Assembly: GCF_907163085.1 (NCBI RefSeq)
Contig: NZ_CAJQTX010000009.1
Location: forward strand, 577,346-641,345
Direction of reading: 5' to 3'
Source of the DNA: Candidatus Accumulibacter sp. ACC003
GTDB taxonomy: Bacteria; Pseudomonadota; Gammaproteobacteria; Burkholderiales; Rhodocyclaceae
Length of the DNA: 64,000 nt
Shown: piece after piece, positions 26,287 to 35,269 of the stretch
How positions within the stretch are numbered: position 1 is the first letter of the stretch
How the letters are laid out: the number at the start of each line of letters is the position of its first letter
Notes under the pieces: model-generated
Databases searched by the model: none
Seen by the model: the letters and a program-made list of their open reading frames with translations, nothing else
What the model was told of the DNA's origin: nothing
Made by a program: the position numbers and the translations under genes

Positions 26287-29088
26287 CTATCTGTCCTCCA
26301 TGCGGGTAAGCGCCTGGTCGTACCAGAGCAGCAGTTTCTCGTCTTCCTGCAGGGCCTCTTCCGGAACTTTCTGCGCGACGGCGATGATGGTCGCGTAGTC
26401 CCGGTTCCCCCACGCGTGCTTGAAACCGGTGCGCATGGCTTCAAGCCGGAAGGTTTTCAGGCGGCGACCAGTAAAGGAACGGTAGGTCTCAAACTCCTTG
26501 AGTAGCGCCCTATCCCTGATCATTTCCAGGTCACGCGCCTTGCTCGGGTCGGGCACATACCAGCGGTCAGTCGCCTTGGCTTTCAGGCGAGGGTCAGACT
26601 TTGCCAGATTGCGGAACTCCTGCCAATTCGTCGAGAGATAGCTGTGAATCTGCGAAGGAATCTCAAAAGCGTCCTTGCCTTTGGGGTCGTAGCAGAGGAA
26701 GTTGCTTTCCAGCAAATATGAGAGTTCGGGCTTGGCCTCGTGCTTCTTCCAGCCGGCCCCCAGTTGTTTGATGAACTCGGGATGAATTTCCTGATAGGTC
26801 GAGGGCTTTTTCTTCAGGAAGTCGGACAGCCAGTCGATAGCGGAGCGTTCATCGGCGATAAACATTTCCATCTGCGGCGCTTTGGTGGTTTGCATCCGCT
26901 TCTTGTCGTATTCACTGACCTGCTCGGGCAGGAAGACCATGCCATCCCGTTCCGCAAAGCGCTGTGACAGACCACCCTGGAATTCCTGGCTGGAGAGCGG
27001 TACCGGGAAGCTATGCCGGACAAACCAGGCCACCAGCCGGTCGAAAATAATGCGCGGATCGCGCTCGGCGACGAACTCGATTTGCCCATTCTTGAGCTTT
27101 ACGGTTGGCAGGTATTTCAGGTGAGTGCGGACAAAATCCCAAGCCGACTCCTCGCTGCCACCCTCCTTGGCGAAGCGCTCTTCCATGCCACCGTTGGGCT
27201 TATAAGCGGAGATTACTAGGTCTTGCTTGACAGACGTTGTATTCGTCACGGCGTTGAAGCTACCTTGCTTCTTGTCGAGGGCCGAGACGTTGGCAACCAC
27301 AAAGCCAGCTTCCTGGAGAGCGGTTTGGATAGCGTTCCAGACAGTTGACTTGGTATTCGAAAATTCAACCGTCATCCATCGGCCAGGCTTGAGAATTCGG
27401 AATGCCTCCTGAAAGCAGCGGGTCATCAAATGGCGATAGTTCCCTATATCTTTTTTCTGCGTTTTGTTCTCAATTGCTTCGTGCTGGATGTTCGTATAGA
27501 CCTTCAGCCATGCCTCCCAAAGAAAGTTCAGTTCTGAATACATCAGGTTAGAACCGAATGGAGGATCTAGAAAAATGTAGTCAACCTGCGCGCCCTCAGC
27601 ATATAGATCAGTTGCTGAAGAAGTTGATATGAAAGTGCACCCTGATCCGCAACTTATAATTCCTCGCTTTGTTGCGGCGAGACGGCTTTCGAGTATATTC
27701 AGCCAGTTTTGCTCACCAGAAACGGAGGGAAGATAAAGTGTGCCGGCTGTGTGAGGTTTCATTGGTCCGGTATCTTTCTGAATCCACCGAAGCGGTAAGA
27801 AGCGAGCTGTCTTTAGACCCACAGTGTATCCGCCAAGAAGAGCTAGTCTAGTAAGGGGCAAACGTGATTTTTGATACATTGCCGCAAAGGCGGTTAGGTT
27901 CCGACGCGTATAAAGATGGTGAACATGCGAAAGACCGATTCTCAGAGGCTCACCAGTCTTATCCCCTGCTGGAATAAGGTCTGTTGGAAGTTCGAGGCCA
28001 ATCTTTCTCGATTCAATCCTTTCGATGACATTTAGGTCAAAGGTGTCCGGCGTCTTCTCGAATCTTTTCTTGCCAACATTATAATTAATAAGGACAGGTA
28101 CTTGCTTTGCTTGCCTCACCGTCGTATTTATCTCGATGTCAAACTTTGTCACCCATGCGCGATCCAGATTCCGTTTTGTCACTTCAGATGAGCAATGCGG
28201 ACACGCAAACTCATCGCGAACCTGACCAGCGACCTTGTCTACAGCAGCGCTCCAAAATACAACCTCGCCTGCACAGTAAGGGCAGATAAATACGTCTGAC
28301 CAGACGGTGTAGTTGATCCGCCCCACCGTTGTGCCATCACTGTGAAATGTTTCATACATCCAGCCATATTCAGATTCCACCTGAAACAGTATTGATTTAG
28401 CGTCCTTTTCAAACTCATAGACATCCCCCGGAGAGTTGTAATTGGAGGCAATAAAGGTCGCAGCGGGCGAAAGATCATTGAGAATCGCCGTTCGTGCCCC
28501 GATCTTTGAAAACGGTTTCCAAATATCCACGCCATTTTCCTTTTCGGACGCAAGGATGGTTCCATCCGCCTCGACTCTATAACCGAGCGATTGCACTACT
28601 GATCTGTCAGCGCAAAGCTGAGCTGCAACCCCGGTCATGCCCGTCCCACAGAATCCATCGAACACCACATCGCCCGGCTGCGTGTAATGAAGGATGTACC
28701 GCATGATGGCCTTATGCGGCACCTTGGTGTGGTAGCTATGGGCGTTGTAGATCGGGTCGTTCTTGCCCTCGCTCACATCCGTCGCAAACGGCTCTTTGTT
28801 ATACGGGATCGATGGGTCATAGGGCTTGCCGTAATGCTTGATGAAATCCTCAATGAAGGGATTCGGGCAGGCGGTGTAATAGGGCGGATCGGACAGCGCC
28901 AGAATGTCCTCGTCGGTGCCGATGGGAAATCCTTCGATCTCGTGAAAGGCTGGCTCTTTCAGCTTTTCGCGAAGGATCACCAGGTAGTGCCCACGCCGGG
29001 CTTCGTCGTTTGGGAATGTCTGGCCGAGACATTCCACTGGGCCGGATGGCTTAGGCTCCTCGGCGAACAGGGAGTGGGAGGTTGTCAT
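26287..29088 (-). CDS. pglX: BREX type 3 DNA methyltransferase PglX (PglXI)
   Basis: A 933-residue DNA methyltransferase. The SAM-binding motif F-D-G-F-C-G-T-G-M-T-G is at about 143-153. Two D-P-P-(Y/F) motifs are present, D-P-P-Y at 67-70 and D-P-P-F at about 508-511. A zinc ribbon (C-P-Y-C ... C-P-H-C) lies between. The C-terminal third is a helical region likely used for target recognition. PglX methylates host DNA so that BREX spares it. The start overlaps the upstream AlbA_2 gene by 4 bases. The middle of the gene (roughly 27230-28640) is AT-rich compared with both ends, a sign of mosaic origin. Confidence 0.9.
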   Translation of the reverse strand: MTTSHSLFAEEPKPSGPVECLGQTFPNDEARRGHYLVILREKLKEPAFHEIEGFPIGTDEDILALSDPPYYTACPNPFIEDFIKHYGKPYDPSIPYNKEPFATDVSEGKNDPIYNAHSYHTKVPHKAIMRYILHYTQPGDVVFDGFCGTGMTGVAAQLCADRSVVQSLGYRVEADGTILASEKENGVDIWKPFSKIGARTAILNDLSPAATFIASNYNSPGDVYEFEKDAKSILFQVESEYGWMYETFHSDGTTVGRINYTVWSDVFICPYCAGEVVFWSAAVDKVAGQVRDEFACPHCSSEVTKRNLDRAWVTKFDIEINTTVRQAKQVPVLINYNVGKKRFEKTPDTFDLNVIERIESRKIGLELPTDLIPAGDKTGEPLRIGLSHVHHLYTRRNLTAFAAMYQKSRLPLTRLALLGGYTVGLKTARFLPLRWIQKDTGPMKPHTAGTLYLPSVSGEQNWLNILESRLAATKRGIISCGSGCTFISTSSATDLYAEGAQVDYIFLDPPFGSNLMYSELNFLWEAWLKVYTNIQHEAIENKTQKKDIGNYRHLMTRCFQEAFRILKPGRWMTVEFSNTKSTVWNAIQTALQEAGFVVANVSALDKKQGSFNAVTNTTSVKQDLVISAYKPNGGMEERFAKEGGSEESAWDFVRTHLKYLPTVKLKNGQIEFVAERDPRIIFDRLVAWFVRHSFPVPLSSQEFQGGLSQRFAERDGMVFLPEQVSEYDKKRMQTTKAPQMEMFIADERSAIDWLSDFLKKKPSTYQEIHPEFIKQLGAGWKKHEAKPELSYLLESNFLCYDPKGKDAFEIPSQIHSYLSTNWQEFRNLAKSDPRLKAKATDRWYVPDPSKARDLEMIRDRALLKEFETYRSFTGRRLKTFRLEAMRTGFKHAWGNRDYATIIAVAQKVPEEALQEDEKLLLWYDQALTRMEDR

Positions 29089-30950
29089 TGTTCTGGTTCC
29101 TGTTCGGTTGCGACACCAGCTTGCCCGTGCATCGCCTTGAGTTTTACCCCGACATCTGTGAGCACGTATTGCTGCTTGGGGGAGCGTGGCTTGTCAGGGA
29201 GGGTCAGGCGCAGCACGCCGCCGGCCAGCAGTGGCTCCAGATGAGTCGTTACAAAGTGCGGGCGATGCTTGAAGCCCGTGTGGGTCATAAATTCCGCCAT
29301 CGAACGAGGCACGTCGGCAAAGCCGATGAGCCGCCACTGCATGTCGGACAAGCGATCAAGTGACCGATCAAGCTCGCCTGCACCTACGCCAGCTTGATCG
29401 GTAGCTTGATCGGTACTCTTTTCGCCGCCAAGTTCTGCTGCAACGTGTTGATTTTCTGGTGGAACGCTGGGCTTTCCGGCCAAGAAGTGAGGTCGCAAAT
29501 GCTCGGCCAGGCCGAATACGTTGCCGGTTTCTCCCTGCGCCACCAGCAAGGCTTGTACGGTAAGCCGCTGGACAAGCTGGCGGGCGTCCGTACCGGAAAG
29601 GCCGGTGAGCGCCTTCACGTCGGCAATGTCAATCTGGCCCTTGCGGGTCAGGTAAGCGAAGACATCGGCTTCCTGCCCGGAGAGGCTCACACCCAAGCTG
29701 GCCTGTGCCAGAAGCTGGGCTTCGGTAATGAGTTTTTCCTTGCGCAGACGCAAGCGGAAGCTTTTTTCGGCCTTGTGGTTCTCGATTTCCGGTGGCATGT
29801 AACCCAGCCTCCGCCAGCCGTCGAAGATGGCGCGCACGCCGGTGCCGCCCTGGTCGGATAGGCCGATACGACGGAAGGCGTTGACGATACTGGGGTTGCG
29901 AACCTCCTTGTCGCCGGGGTCGAGCAGTTGCTCGCGCGAGCCGAAGGCGTCACCGGGATTGAAGAACTCGGTCTGGTCTCGGAAGAAGCGAATGACAGGC
30001 ACGCGGGTGGTGTCGCCAAAGTCCTGATGGATCAGCAGATTGATGGCGGCTTCGCGGAAGGAGATGTAGTCCGGCGGATCGTCGTCACGGCGCAAAGTGC
30101 TGGCATCCACGGCAAAGGGGCGCTCGCTGTGGCGGAAGTAGAAATCGACGATGGACTGCCACGCCTTGATGAGATTGTCTTCGACGGTAAGGCGGTCGGC
30201 CCAGCGCACGGCGGAGTCGTAGTCAGCGCTGGCGTTGCGGTAGAACTGCACGTCCGTCACCATGCGCGGCAGCACCTGGCGGACGTATTCGCCGCTGCCC
30301 AACACCAGAATGGCGGCGCGGGTGGGGCGCAGCACGCCGCCTTGCTCAACCAGAAAGCCCCAGTTCCGCAGGAAGGTGGTGTCGTCAGCCGCCGTATCCT
30401 TGCCGGGGTTGCTGGCGGCGAAACGGGTGCGATACCAGCGCACGGAGGGTTCGTCAAAGCAACGGCTGGTATCAACATCCAGCGGTTCGGCGTCGTAGCG
30501 AATGTTTGATGCGTCGCGGATGAAGCGCAGCAGTTCGTCGCGCGTGCAGGTGTCGTCGCGTCCACCACGGCGGATGTATGCCTTGTGCGGTGTGCGATCA
30601 ATGAAAGCGGGTTTTTCGTTGCGTTTAGCCTCGGGCACATAGAAGGCCAGAACCGTGCCTTCAGCCAAGGAATGAACTGATCCATTGATCGGCAGGAATA
30701 CGCTGATCTTGTTCTGATCACGTACCCAGCCGAGAAAAGTGTTCTGCACTTCGTCGGCATTGGTCACTCCGGTAATGGTGAAGGAGCCGTTGGCCTGCTT
30801 GACGCCAAATACCAAGTGCCCGCCCGCCGTGTTGGCGAAGGCGCTGACGGTTTCCAGCGAATCCTTGGGCGCGGCCCACGCCGCTTCCTTGAATTCGATG
30901 TCGCTCCACTCAATCGACTGGAGGCGTGCCTGCAATTCTTTTCTATCCAT
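29085..30950 (-). CDS. AlbA_2 (Schlafen-type) ATP-binding protein inserted in the BREX operon
   Basis: A 621-residue protein of the COG2865 type. The N-terminal AlbA_2 domain shows I-E-F-K-E-A-A-W followed by V-S-A-F-A-N-T-A-G-G-H-L-V-F-G-V. A GHKL-like ATP-binding region follows (R-E-A-A-I-N-L-L-I-H-Q-D and G-G-T-G-V-R-A-I-F), then winged-helix segments towards the C-terminus. Between them is a short repetitive linker (T-D-Q-A twice, later L-D-R-S-L-D-R) encoded by inverted 12-base repeats. Such proteins occur in several BREX and phage-defence loci as accessory regulators or effectors. It starts 104 bases after brxC ends and overlaps pglX, so it is part of the operon. Confidence 0.82.
   Translation of the reverse strand: MDRKELQARLQSIEWSDIEFKEAAWAAPKDSLETVSAFANTAGGHLVFGVKQANGSFTITGVTNADEVQNTFLGWVRDQNKISVFLPINGSVHSLAEGTVLAFYVPEAKRNEKPAFIDRTPHKAYIRRGGRDDTCTRDELLRFIRDASNIRYDAEPLDVDTSRCFDEPSVRWYRTRFAASNPGKDTAADDTTFLRNWGFLVEQGGVLRPTRAAILVLGSGEYVRQVLPRMVTDVQFYRNASADYDSAVRWADRLTVEDNLIKAWQSIVDFYFRHSERPFAVDASTLRRDDDPPDYISFREAAINLLIHQDFGDTTRVPVIRFFRDQTEFFNPGDAFGSREQLLDPGDKEVRNPSIVNAFRRIGLSDQGGTGVRAIFDGWRRLGYMPPEIENHKAEKSFRLRLRKEKLITEAQLLAQASLGVSLSGQEADVFAYLTRKGQIDIADVKALTGLSGTDARQLVQRLTVQALLVAQGETGNVFGLAEHLRPHFLAGKPSVPPENQHVAAELGGEKSTDQATDQAGVGAGELDRSLDRLSDMQWRLIGFADVPRSMAEFMTHTGFKHRPHFVTTHLEPLLAGGVLRLTLPDKPRSPKQQYVLTDVGVKLKAMHGQAGVATEQEPEQ
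29351..29414. repeat. Four 12-base repeats forming a long inverted repeat inside the AlbA_2 gene
   Basis: AGCTTGATCGGT occurs at 29391-29402 and again at 29403-29414. Its exact reverse complement is at 29363-29374, and a 9/12 version lies at 29351-29362. Around a 16-base loop this gives a 24-base-pair stem with three mismatches. The repeats encode in-frame tetrapeptides. Confidence 0.85.
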
Positions 30951-31054
30951 GATCAGCTTGGCCCGTAGCGCTAAGGCGCCGTCCCGCCAGCGCCGACTTT
31001 CCAGTTCGGATGGTGCAAATGGATTTGCGACCGAGTTTTTGTGGCTGAATCGTT

Positions 31055-34000
31055 CTACTCCACCACGAACCGCAACTTGCTGGCGTCCTTGCCCTTGCAG
31101 CGCTCATTAAGGAAGCCTTCGAACCGCTTGCGGAGGTCTTCCGGCGTGGCTGGCGAGCCACCTTGTAGCAAGGCCTTCTTGATGTCGTCGCCACTGACGC
31201 CGATCTTCTCCAGTCCTGATAGGGCTTCCTGCACGGCGCTGACGAAATCCGGGGTCACGGGGTCGGCCAGCTTCTTGGCCGCCACAAATCTCTTGACTAG
31301 CTCTCGTGCTGATGGCTTCAGCAGGTCAAGGTTGGCCTGAATGATCGGGTCGTCCAGGTTGTCGAGCAGCGTCTGCTGCCAGCCGTCGAGAAGCCGGTCC
31401 AGTTCCTCATCCATTTGCTTGAGCACATTGGCGGCCGGCAGGAAGTCGCCTTGCTCATTGGCAGGGCGGAAGCTGCAGTGCGGGCAGTAGGGACTGGCAG
31501 TTAGCGCCGAATCCACCAGTGACGCGCAGCTCTTGAGCTTGTCGAGCTTGTCATCGAAGGCGGTGAGTTGGCTGGTGGGCATCAGCGCGATTCCTGCCAG
31601 GGCGCGCATGGCGACCAGCCGCGAGTCTTTGCGCAAGGCAGACTTGGTCTTGTCTTCGGCCACGCCCAGGCGAGCCTTGCTGTGCTGGGTAATGTAGGCG
31701 TTAAGGTAGTCCTTCTTGAGCTGGACCAGGGTCTGCCGGTAGTTGGCTACATGCTGCGCGTTGCGGTCCAGCGCGAGTTTGTCCAGGATGTCCTTGCGGG
31801 TGCTCTGCGCCTGCTTGACCCAGGGGTGATCGCTAGACAGCACCATCTCGGCTTGCGACAGATAGGCGGCTGTGCTGCCCAAGTCCGTCACCAGTGCCAG
31901 CAGCTTCTCGACGGCGGCCAAAACATCGAGGTTCCTCCTCTGAGCGTCGATGTCGTGCGAGCCAATGCGCAGGTTCTTCAGCTTGCCGACCGTGTTGTAC
32001 GGCGTCAGACCCTCGGTGAAAGTCTTCAGCGCTTCCAGGCGGGTGCGCCAGTCACGGATCTCGTCATCGGTGAGCAGAGGCTTGCCCCAGAAGGTGACCT
32101 TGCCTCGCAGATCCGTACCCGCCGTTAGGACACGGCTGACCAGCTTGGAGACGGCTTCGAGAAGCTGCTTGACGGGTTCCTCAGAGCCTTGCGCGGCCAG
32201 TTGCGCCAAGCCGGGCGACAGGCCGAGTAGTTCGAACAGTGAACGCAGAACGGCGACGTTGATCTCTTTCGGCGCTTCGACATGCTTGAACTGCTTGAGC
32301 TCTTCGAGCCCGCGCTCGGCCAGCAGGGTGATCTTGCCGGAGTCGATCTTGTCGCCAGTGATCGCCAACACGATGTCGCCGGAGTAGACGAGGCCGCCCA
32401 GCACGGCCACCAGCAGGTCAGGCTCCAGGCGGAATTTCACCGGGTGGAAGTACTCCACGTCGGTTTGTCCGTTCAGCAGCTCGCTACGGTTCAGCACCTG
32501 GCCATGCCCCTTGGCCTTCAGGCGGCTCAGTACTTCTTGAGCGTAGCGTGATCGGCCTGGCTCGATGCGGTCACCGTCCAGCATCTCCAAGGCGTCGAGC
32601 ACGGCATTGGCGTCTTTGGTGCGGGTGCCGCCGGCCAGTGCCTTCAACGCATTACTCACCAGTTGCTTGCGGTTGGACTCGGTGACCAGCACCGGGAACG
32701 TGGGGTACTCGGGCGAGACTTCTGCAAACTGCTGGTTGAGCGCCAGGCCAGAGACGACGTTGACGATGTCGCGGAAGTTGGCACGTTCGTCAGAGCCCAG
32801 GCGCAGCTTGTCGCGGATGGAGACGCCCTTGGCCCAGTCCTGGAGGGTTTTGGTCTTACCCTGGCAGGTAACCTGGAACGCGGTCATCTGTTTTTCCTGT
32901 AGCCACTTGCTCATGTCGCGCAGGGCGTCCTTGGCTTTGTCCAGGTAAACGCTTTTTGCACCACCACTGGCAGTGGAGGCAAGGTCCTGCGCTGCGGCAT
33001 AGAACGCCAAGTGACGCTTGATGGCATCGTCGAGACCCTTGAGTCGTATGAACACTTCGTCCGACTTATTTCCGTCACGGAAGCGTGGCGGCTCAAAGGG
33101 CTGGATGAAGTAGATGTAGAAGTCGCGTTCGGGCTGGGCGGTGGGTCGATCGTTGGGTGCTCCGAAGAACAGATAACCGTTGCGATCGACACGGCGGTCT
33201 TGCCATTCGATCTGGTACTGCCAGATCTGGTGGCCCGTCACGTAGTTGTTCTCGTCAGTACGCTCCATCAACTGCTTAATAGCGCCGTAGTAGGCACGGT
33301 CCAGCACATCGTCAGACAAGGCCTCGGCACGCTTGTCGATCTGTGCGTCGTAGTCGACGTCCTTTTTCAGGTCGAGGTAGTACTGCTCGGTGTCCGGGGC
33401 CTTGGAGATGAACTGGCCGTTGACCGTCTTGACGATCTCCCGCAGGGTGGTCTGCACAGCGGTGAGCAGGTCGTCGGCTGGGTCACCTCCCAGGTCTTCA
33501 ATGCCGGGTTGGTACAAGCAAAGTGTGTCTCGCAGCTCGGCAGCGGTTGGCCCGACCGGGACGTAGATGTCGCCGCCTGTGGTTAGCCGATGCACCGACA
33601 GGCCTGCGATCACGCGCTGCGCCATCGGCTTGTACGCCGGGCGGACGAAGGCCTTCAGCACGCGTTCAGCCAGGACTTCAGACACCTTCAGGACGGGGCC
33701 GATACTGGGGTCGGAGCGCAGCACCGAGTTGGAAGTCACGGTCTCCCAAAACTTGTCGTAGCCGATCAATCCTGGGCGATCGCTGGGAACTTCGTCATTC
33801 AGTACGGCTTGAATCTGGTCGCGCAAGGTGACCAGGGCGCCGCGCTTCTCAGTGAAGATCAGCCGCTCGAAGGTACCGATGTACTCGGGGTGGACAGGGA
33901 ACAGCCGCACGTACTCGTCCATGCGCTCATTCATCGAGCTGTAGAACTTGGCAAACCTGGTGAGGTAGGTCCGGATCTTGTTCTGCTGGTCAGTCGTCTT

Positions 34001-34780
34001 CTTCAGCAGGCGCTCGGCGACCACGAAGCTGACGTCTTGCCGAGCCAGAAGCACCTGGGTGAATCGGTCTTTCACACGACGCAGGCTATCGGCGACGTGC
34101 TGGAAACGGTTGCTATCGAAGATGGCTTCCTGCACGCCGGCAACGAAGCGGAAGCGCAGGTGCTTGCTGACTTCACCGATCTCGCGCAGGAAGGACAGAT
34201 CCAGAACCAGATCGTGATCTTTGCGCGACCGCAGGTAGTCAAGAAACTCGTCGACCACCAGCAGCACGCCGTGGTTGGGGTGAACCTCGGTGAACGCGGC
34301 CATCATCTCCTCGAACGCCGCTTTGTTGTTGACCACCTTGTCGGCCGCCGGGAACGAGTAGCTGACGCCGTTCTTTTCAAGGAAGACCTCAAGCTCCTGG
34401 GTGATGATGTCCCGCAGCGACATCTGGCTGGATATCTCGATGCGGTGGACCTTGAACTTGCCCGCGATCTTTCCCGCGGCTTCGGCAACCTTGGGGTGAC
34501 GGATCATGGGCTGGTAGGTCGCATCCTCGGCCACAAGAGATAGCACCGACATCAAGTGCGACTTACCGGTGCCGTAGTTGCCAACCACCAGCACGCCCAT
34601 GTGGTCGACGGACTCGTCGAAGGAGAGCTGCGAAATCATCTGCTTGGCGATCCGCTCGGCCATGTCGTTGGACATGACGTAGGTCGACACGAGCTTCTTG
34701 GCCTCGTCGGGTCGATTGGCATCGAGCAGTTGTATGACCGATTCGATCGGTTCGAATTGAATGAGATCGCCGTAGCGCAT
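31055..34780 (-). CDS. brxC: BREX ATPase BrxC (PglY-like)
   Basis: A 1241-residue AAA-type ATPase, the usual size for BrxC. Walker A is G-N-Y-G-T-G-K-S at residues 67-74 and Walker B is L-V-V-D-E-F near 175. The central part is long and helical, and a single C-P-H-C near residue 1090 suggests a partial zinc site. BrxC/PglY is a core BREX component required for exclusion, acting with PglX and PglZ. It begins 18 bases after brxF. The N-terminal sequence follows the type 3 branch rather than the type 1 BrxC, as does its pairing with BrxF. Confidence 0.92.
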   Translation of the reverse strand: MRYGDLIQFEPIESVIQLLDANRPDEAKKLVSTYVMSNDMAERIAKQMISQLSFDESVDHMGVLVVGNYGTGKSHLMSVLSLVAEDATYQPMIRHPKVAEAAGKIAGKFKVHRIEISSQMSLRDIITQELEVFLEKNGVSYSFPAADKVVNNKAAFEEMMAAFTEVHPNHGVLLVVDEFLDYLRSRKDHDLVLDLSFLREIGEVSKHLRFRFVAGVQEAIFDSNRFQHVADSLRRVKDRFTQVLLARQDVSFVVAERLLKKTTDQQNKIRTYLTRFAKFYSSMNERMDEYVRLFPVHPEYIGTFERLIFTEKRGALVTLRDQIQAVLNDEVPSDRPGLIGYDKFWETVTSNSVLRSDPSIGPVLKVSEVLAERVLKAFVRPAYKPMAQRVIAGLSVHRLTTGGDIYVPVGPTAAELRDTLCLYQPGIEDLGGDPADDLLTAVQTTLREIVKTVNGQFISKAPDTEQYYLDLKKDVDYDAQIDKRAEALSDDVLDRAYYGAIKQLMERTDENNYVTGHQIWQYQIEWQDRRVDRNGYLFFGAPNDRPTAQPERDFYIYFIQPFEPPRFRDGNKSDEVFIRLKGLDDAIKRHLAFYAAAQDLASTASGGAKSVYLDKAKDALRDMSKWLQEKQMTAFQVTCQGKTKTLQDWAKGVSIRDKLRLGSDERANFRDIVNVVSGLALNQQFAEVSPEYPTFPVLVTESNRKQLVSNALKALAGGTRTKDANAVLDALEMLDGDRIEPGRSRYAQEVLSRLKAKGHGQVLNRSELLNGQTDVEYFHPVKFRLEPDLLVAVLGGLVYSGDIVLAITGDKIDSGKITLLAERGLEELKQFKHVEAPKEINVAVLRSLFELLGLSPGLAQLAAQGSEEPVKQLLEAVSKLVSRVLTAGTDLRGKVTFWGKPLLTDDEIRDWRTRLEALKTFTEGLTPYNTVGKLKNLRIGSHDIDAQRRNLDVLAAVEKLLALVTDLGSTAAYLSQAEMVLSSDHPWVKQAQSTRKDILDKLALDRNAQHVANYRQTLVQLKKDYLNAYITQHSKARLGVAEDKTKSALRKDSRLVAMRALAGIALMPTSQLTAFDDKLDKLKSCASLVDSALTASPYCPHCSFRPANEQGDFLPAANVLKQMDEELDRLLDGWQQTLLDNLDDPIIQANLDLLKPSARELVKRFVAAKKLADPVTPDFVSAVQEALSGLEKIGVSGDDIKKALLQGGSPATPEDLRKRFEGFLNERCKGKDASKLRFVVE

Positions 34781-34798
34781 GGGTTGCTCTCTTCCCAG

Positions 34799-35269
34799 TT
34801 ACTGAATTTCGAAGGGGACCAGGCCGGCCAGGCCGTAGTCGCGATGTTCGGGATGCCCAATGTCGGCATAAGTCAGGCGGCCCGTTCGTGCGTCGCCCTG
34901 CAATTCGCCTGGCCAAACGGCCACGACGCGTTGGGCGTGCGCGTGTCGTTTCAACAGATCGAGGGGGTCGAGCTGGAGCGAGCGGTCGAACAAGATCTCG
35001 ATGTGGTCCAGCAACAGCAGGTCGCCGCTGGCGTGCTGATCAGCCAGCTCACGCAAGATGGTTGTGGTCTGCAGATGGCGTTGCCTCTGCGGGATTGCCG
35101 CCAAGCGGCGACCCAGTTCCGCACCGACGTTCATGGGAGCAGCCTTTACCCGCGTTGCAAACGTGACCAGCAGTACGGTCTTGGCAGTGTCCGAAGCTCC
35201 AACCAGAAGGATAAGCTTGCTGTGGAGGGCAGCAACATCGGTGGCCAAGCGTTCAAGTTTCTCAAGCAT
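34799..35269 (-). CDS. brxF: BREX type 3 ATPase BrxF
   Basis: A 156-residue P-loop protein at the head of the operon; BrxF is the marker of type 3 BREX. The P-loop is at residues 24-31 (G-A-S-D-T-A-K-T) and a Walker B-like L-L-L-L-D-H-I-E lies in the middle. The second glycine of the canonical GxxxxGK(S/T) is replaced by alanine, so nucleotide binding may be altered. The C-terminal P-F-E-I-Q tail ends 18 bases before brxC. Confidence 0.87.
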   Translation of the reverse strand: MLEKLERLATDVAALHSKLILLVGASDTAKTVLLVTFATRVKAAPMNVGAELGRRLAAIPQRQRHLQTTTILRELADQHASGDLLLLDHIEILFDRSLQLDPLDLLKRHAHAQRVVAVWPGELQGDARTGRLTYADIGHPEHRDYGLAGLVPFEIQ

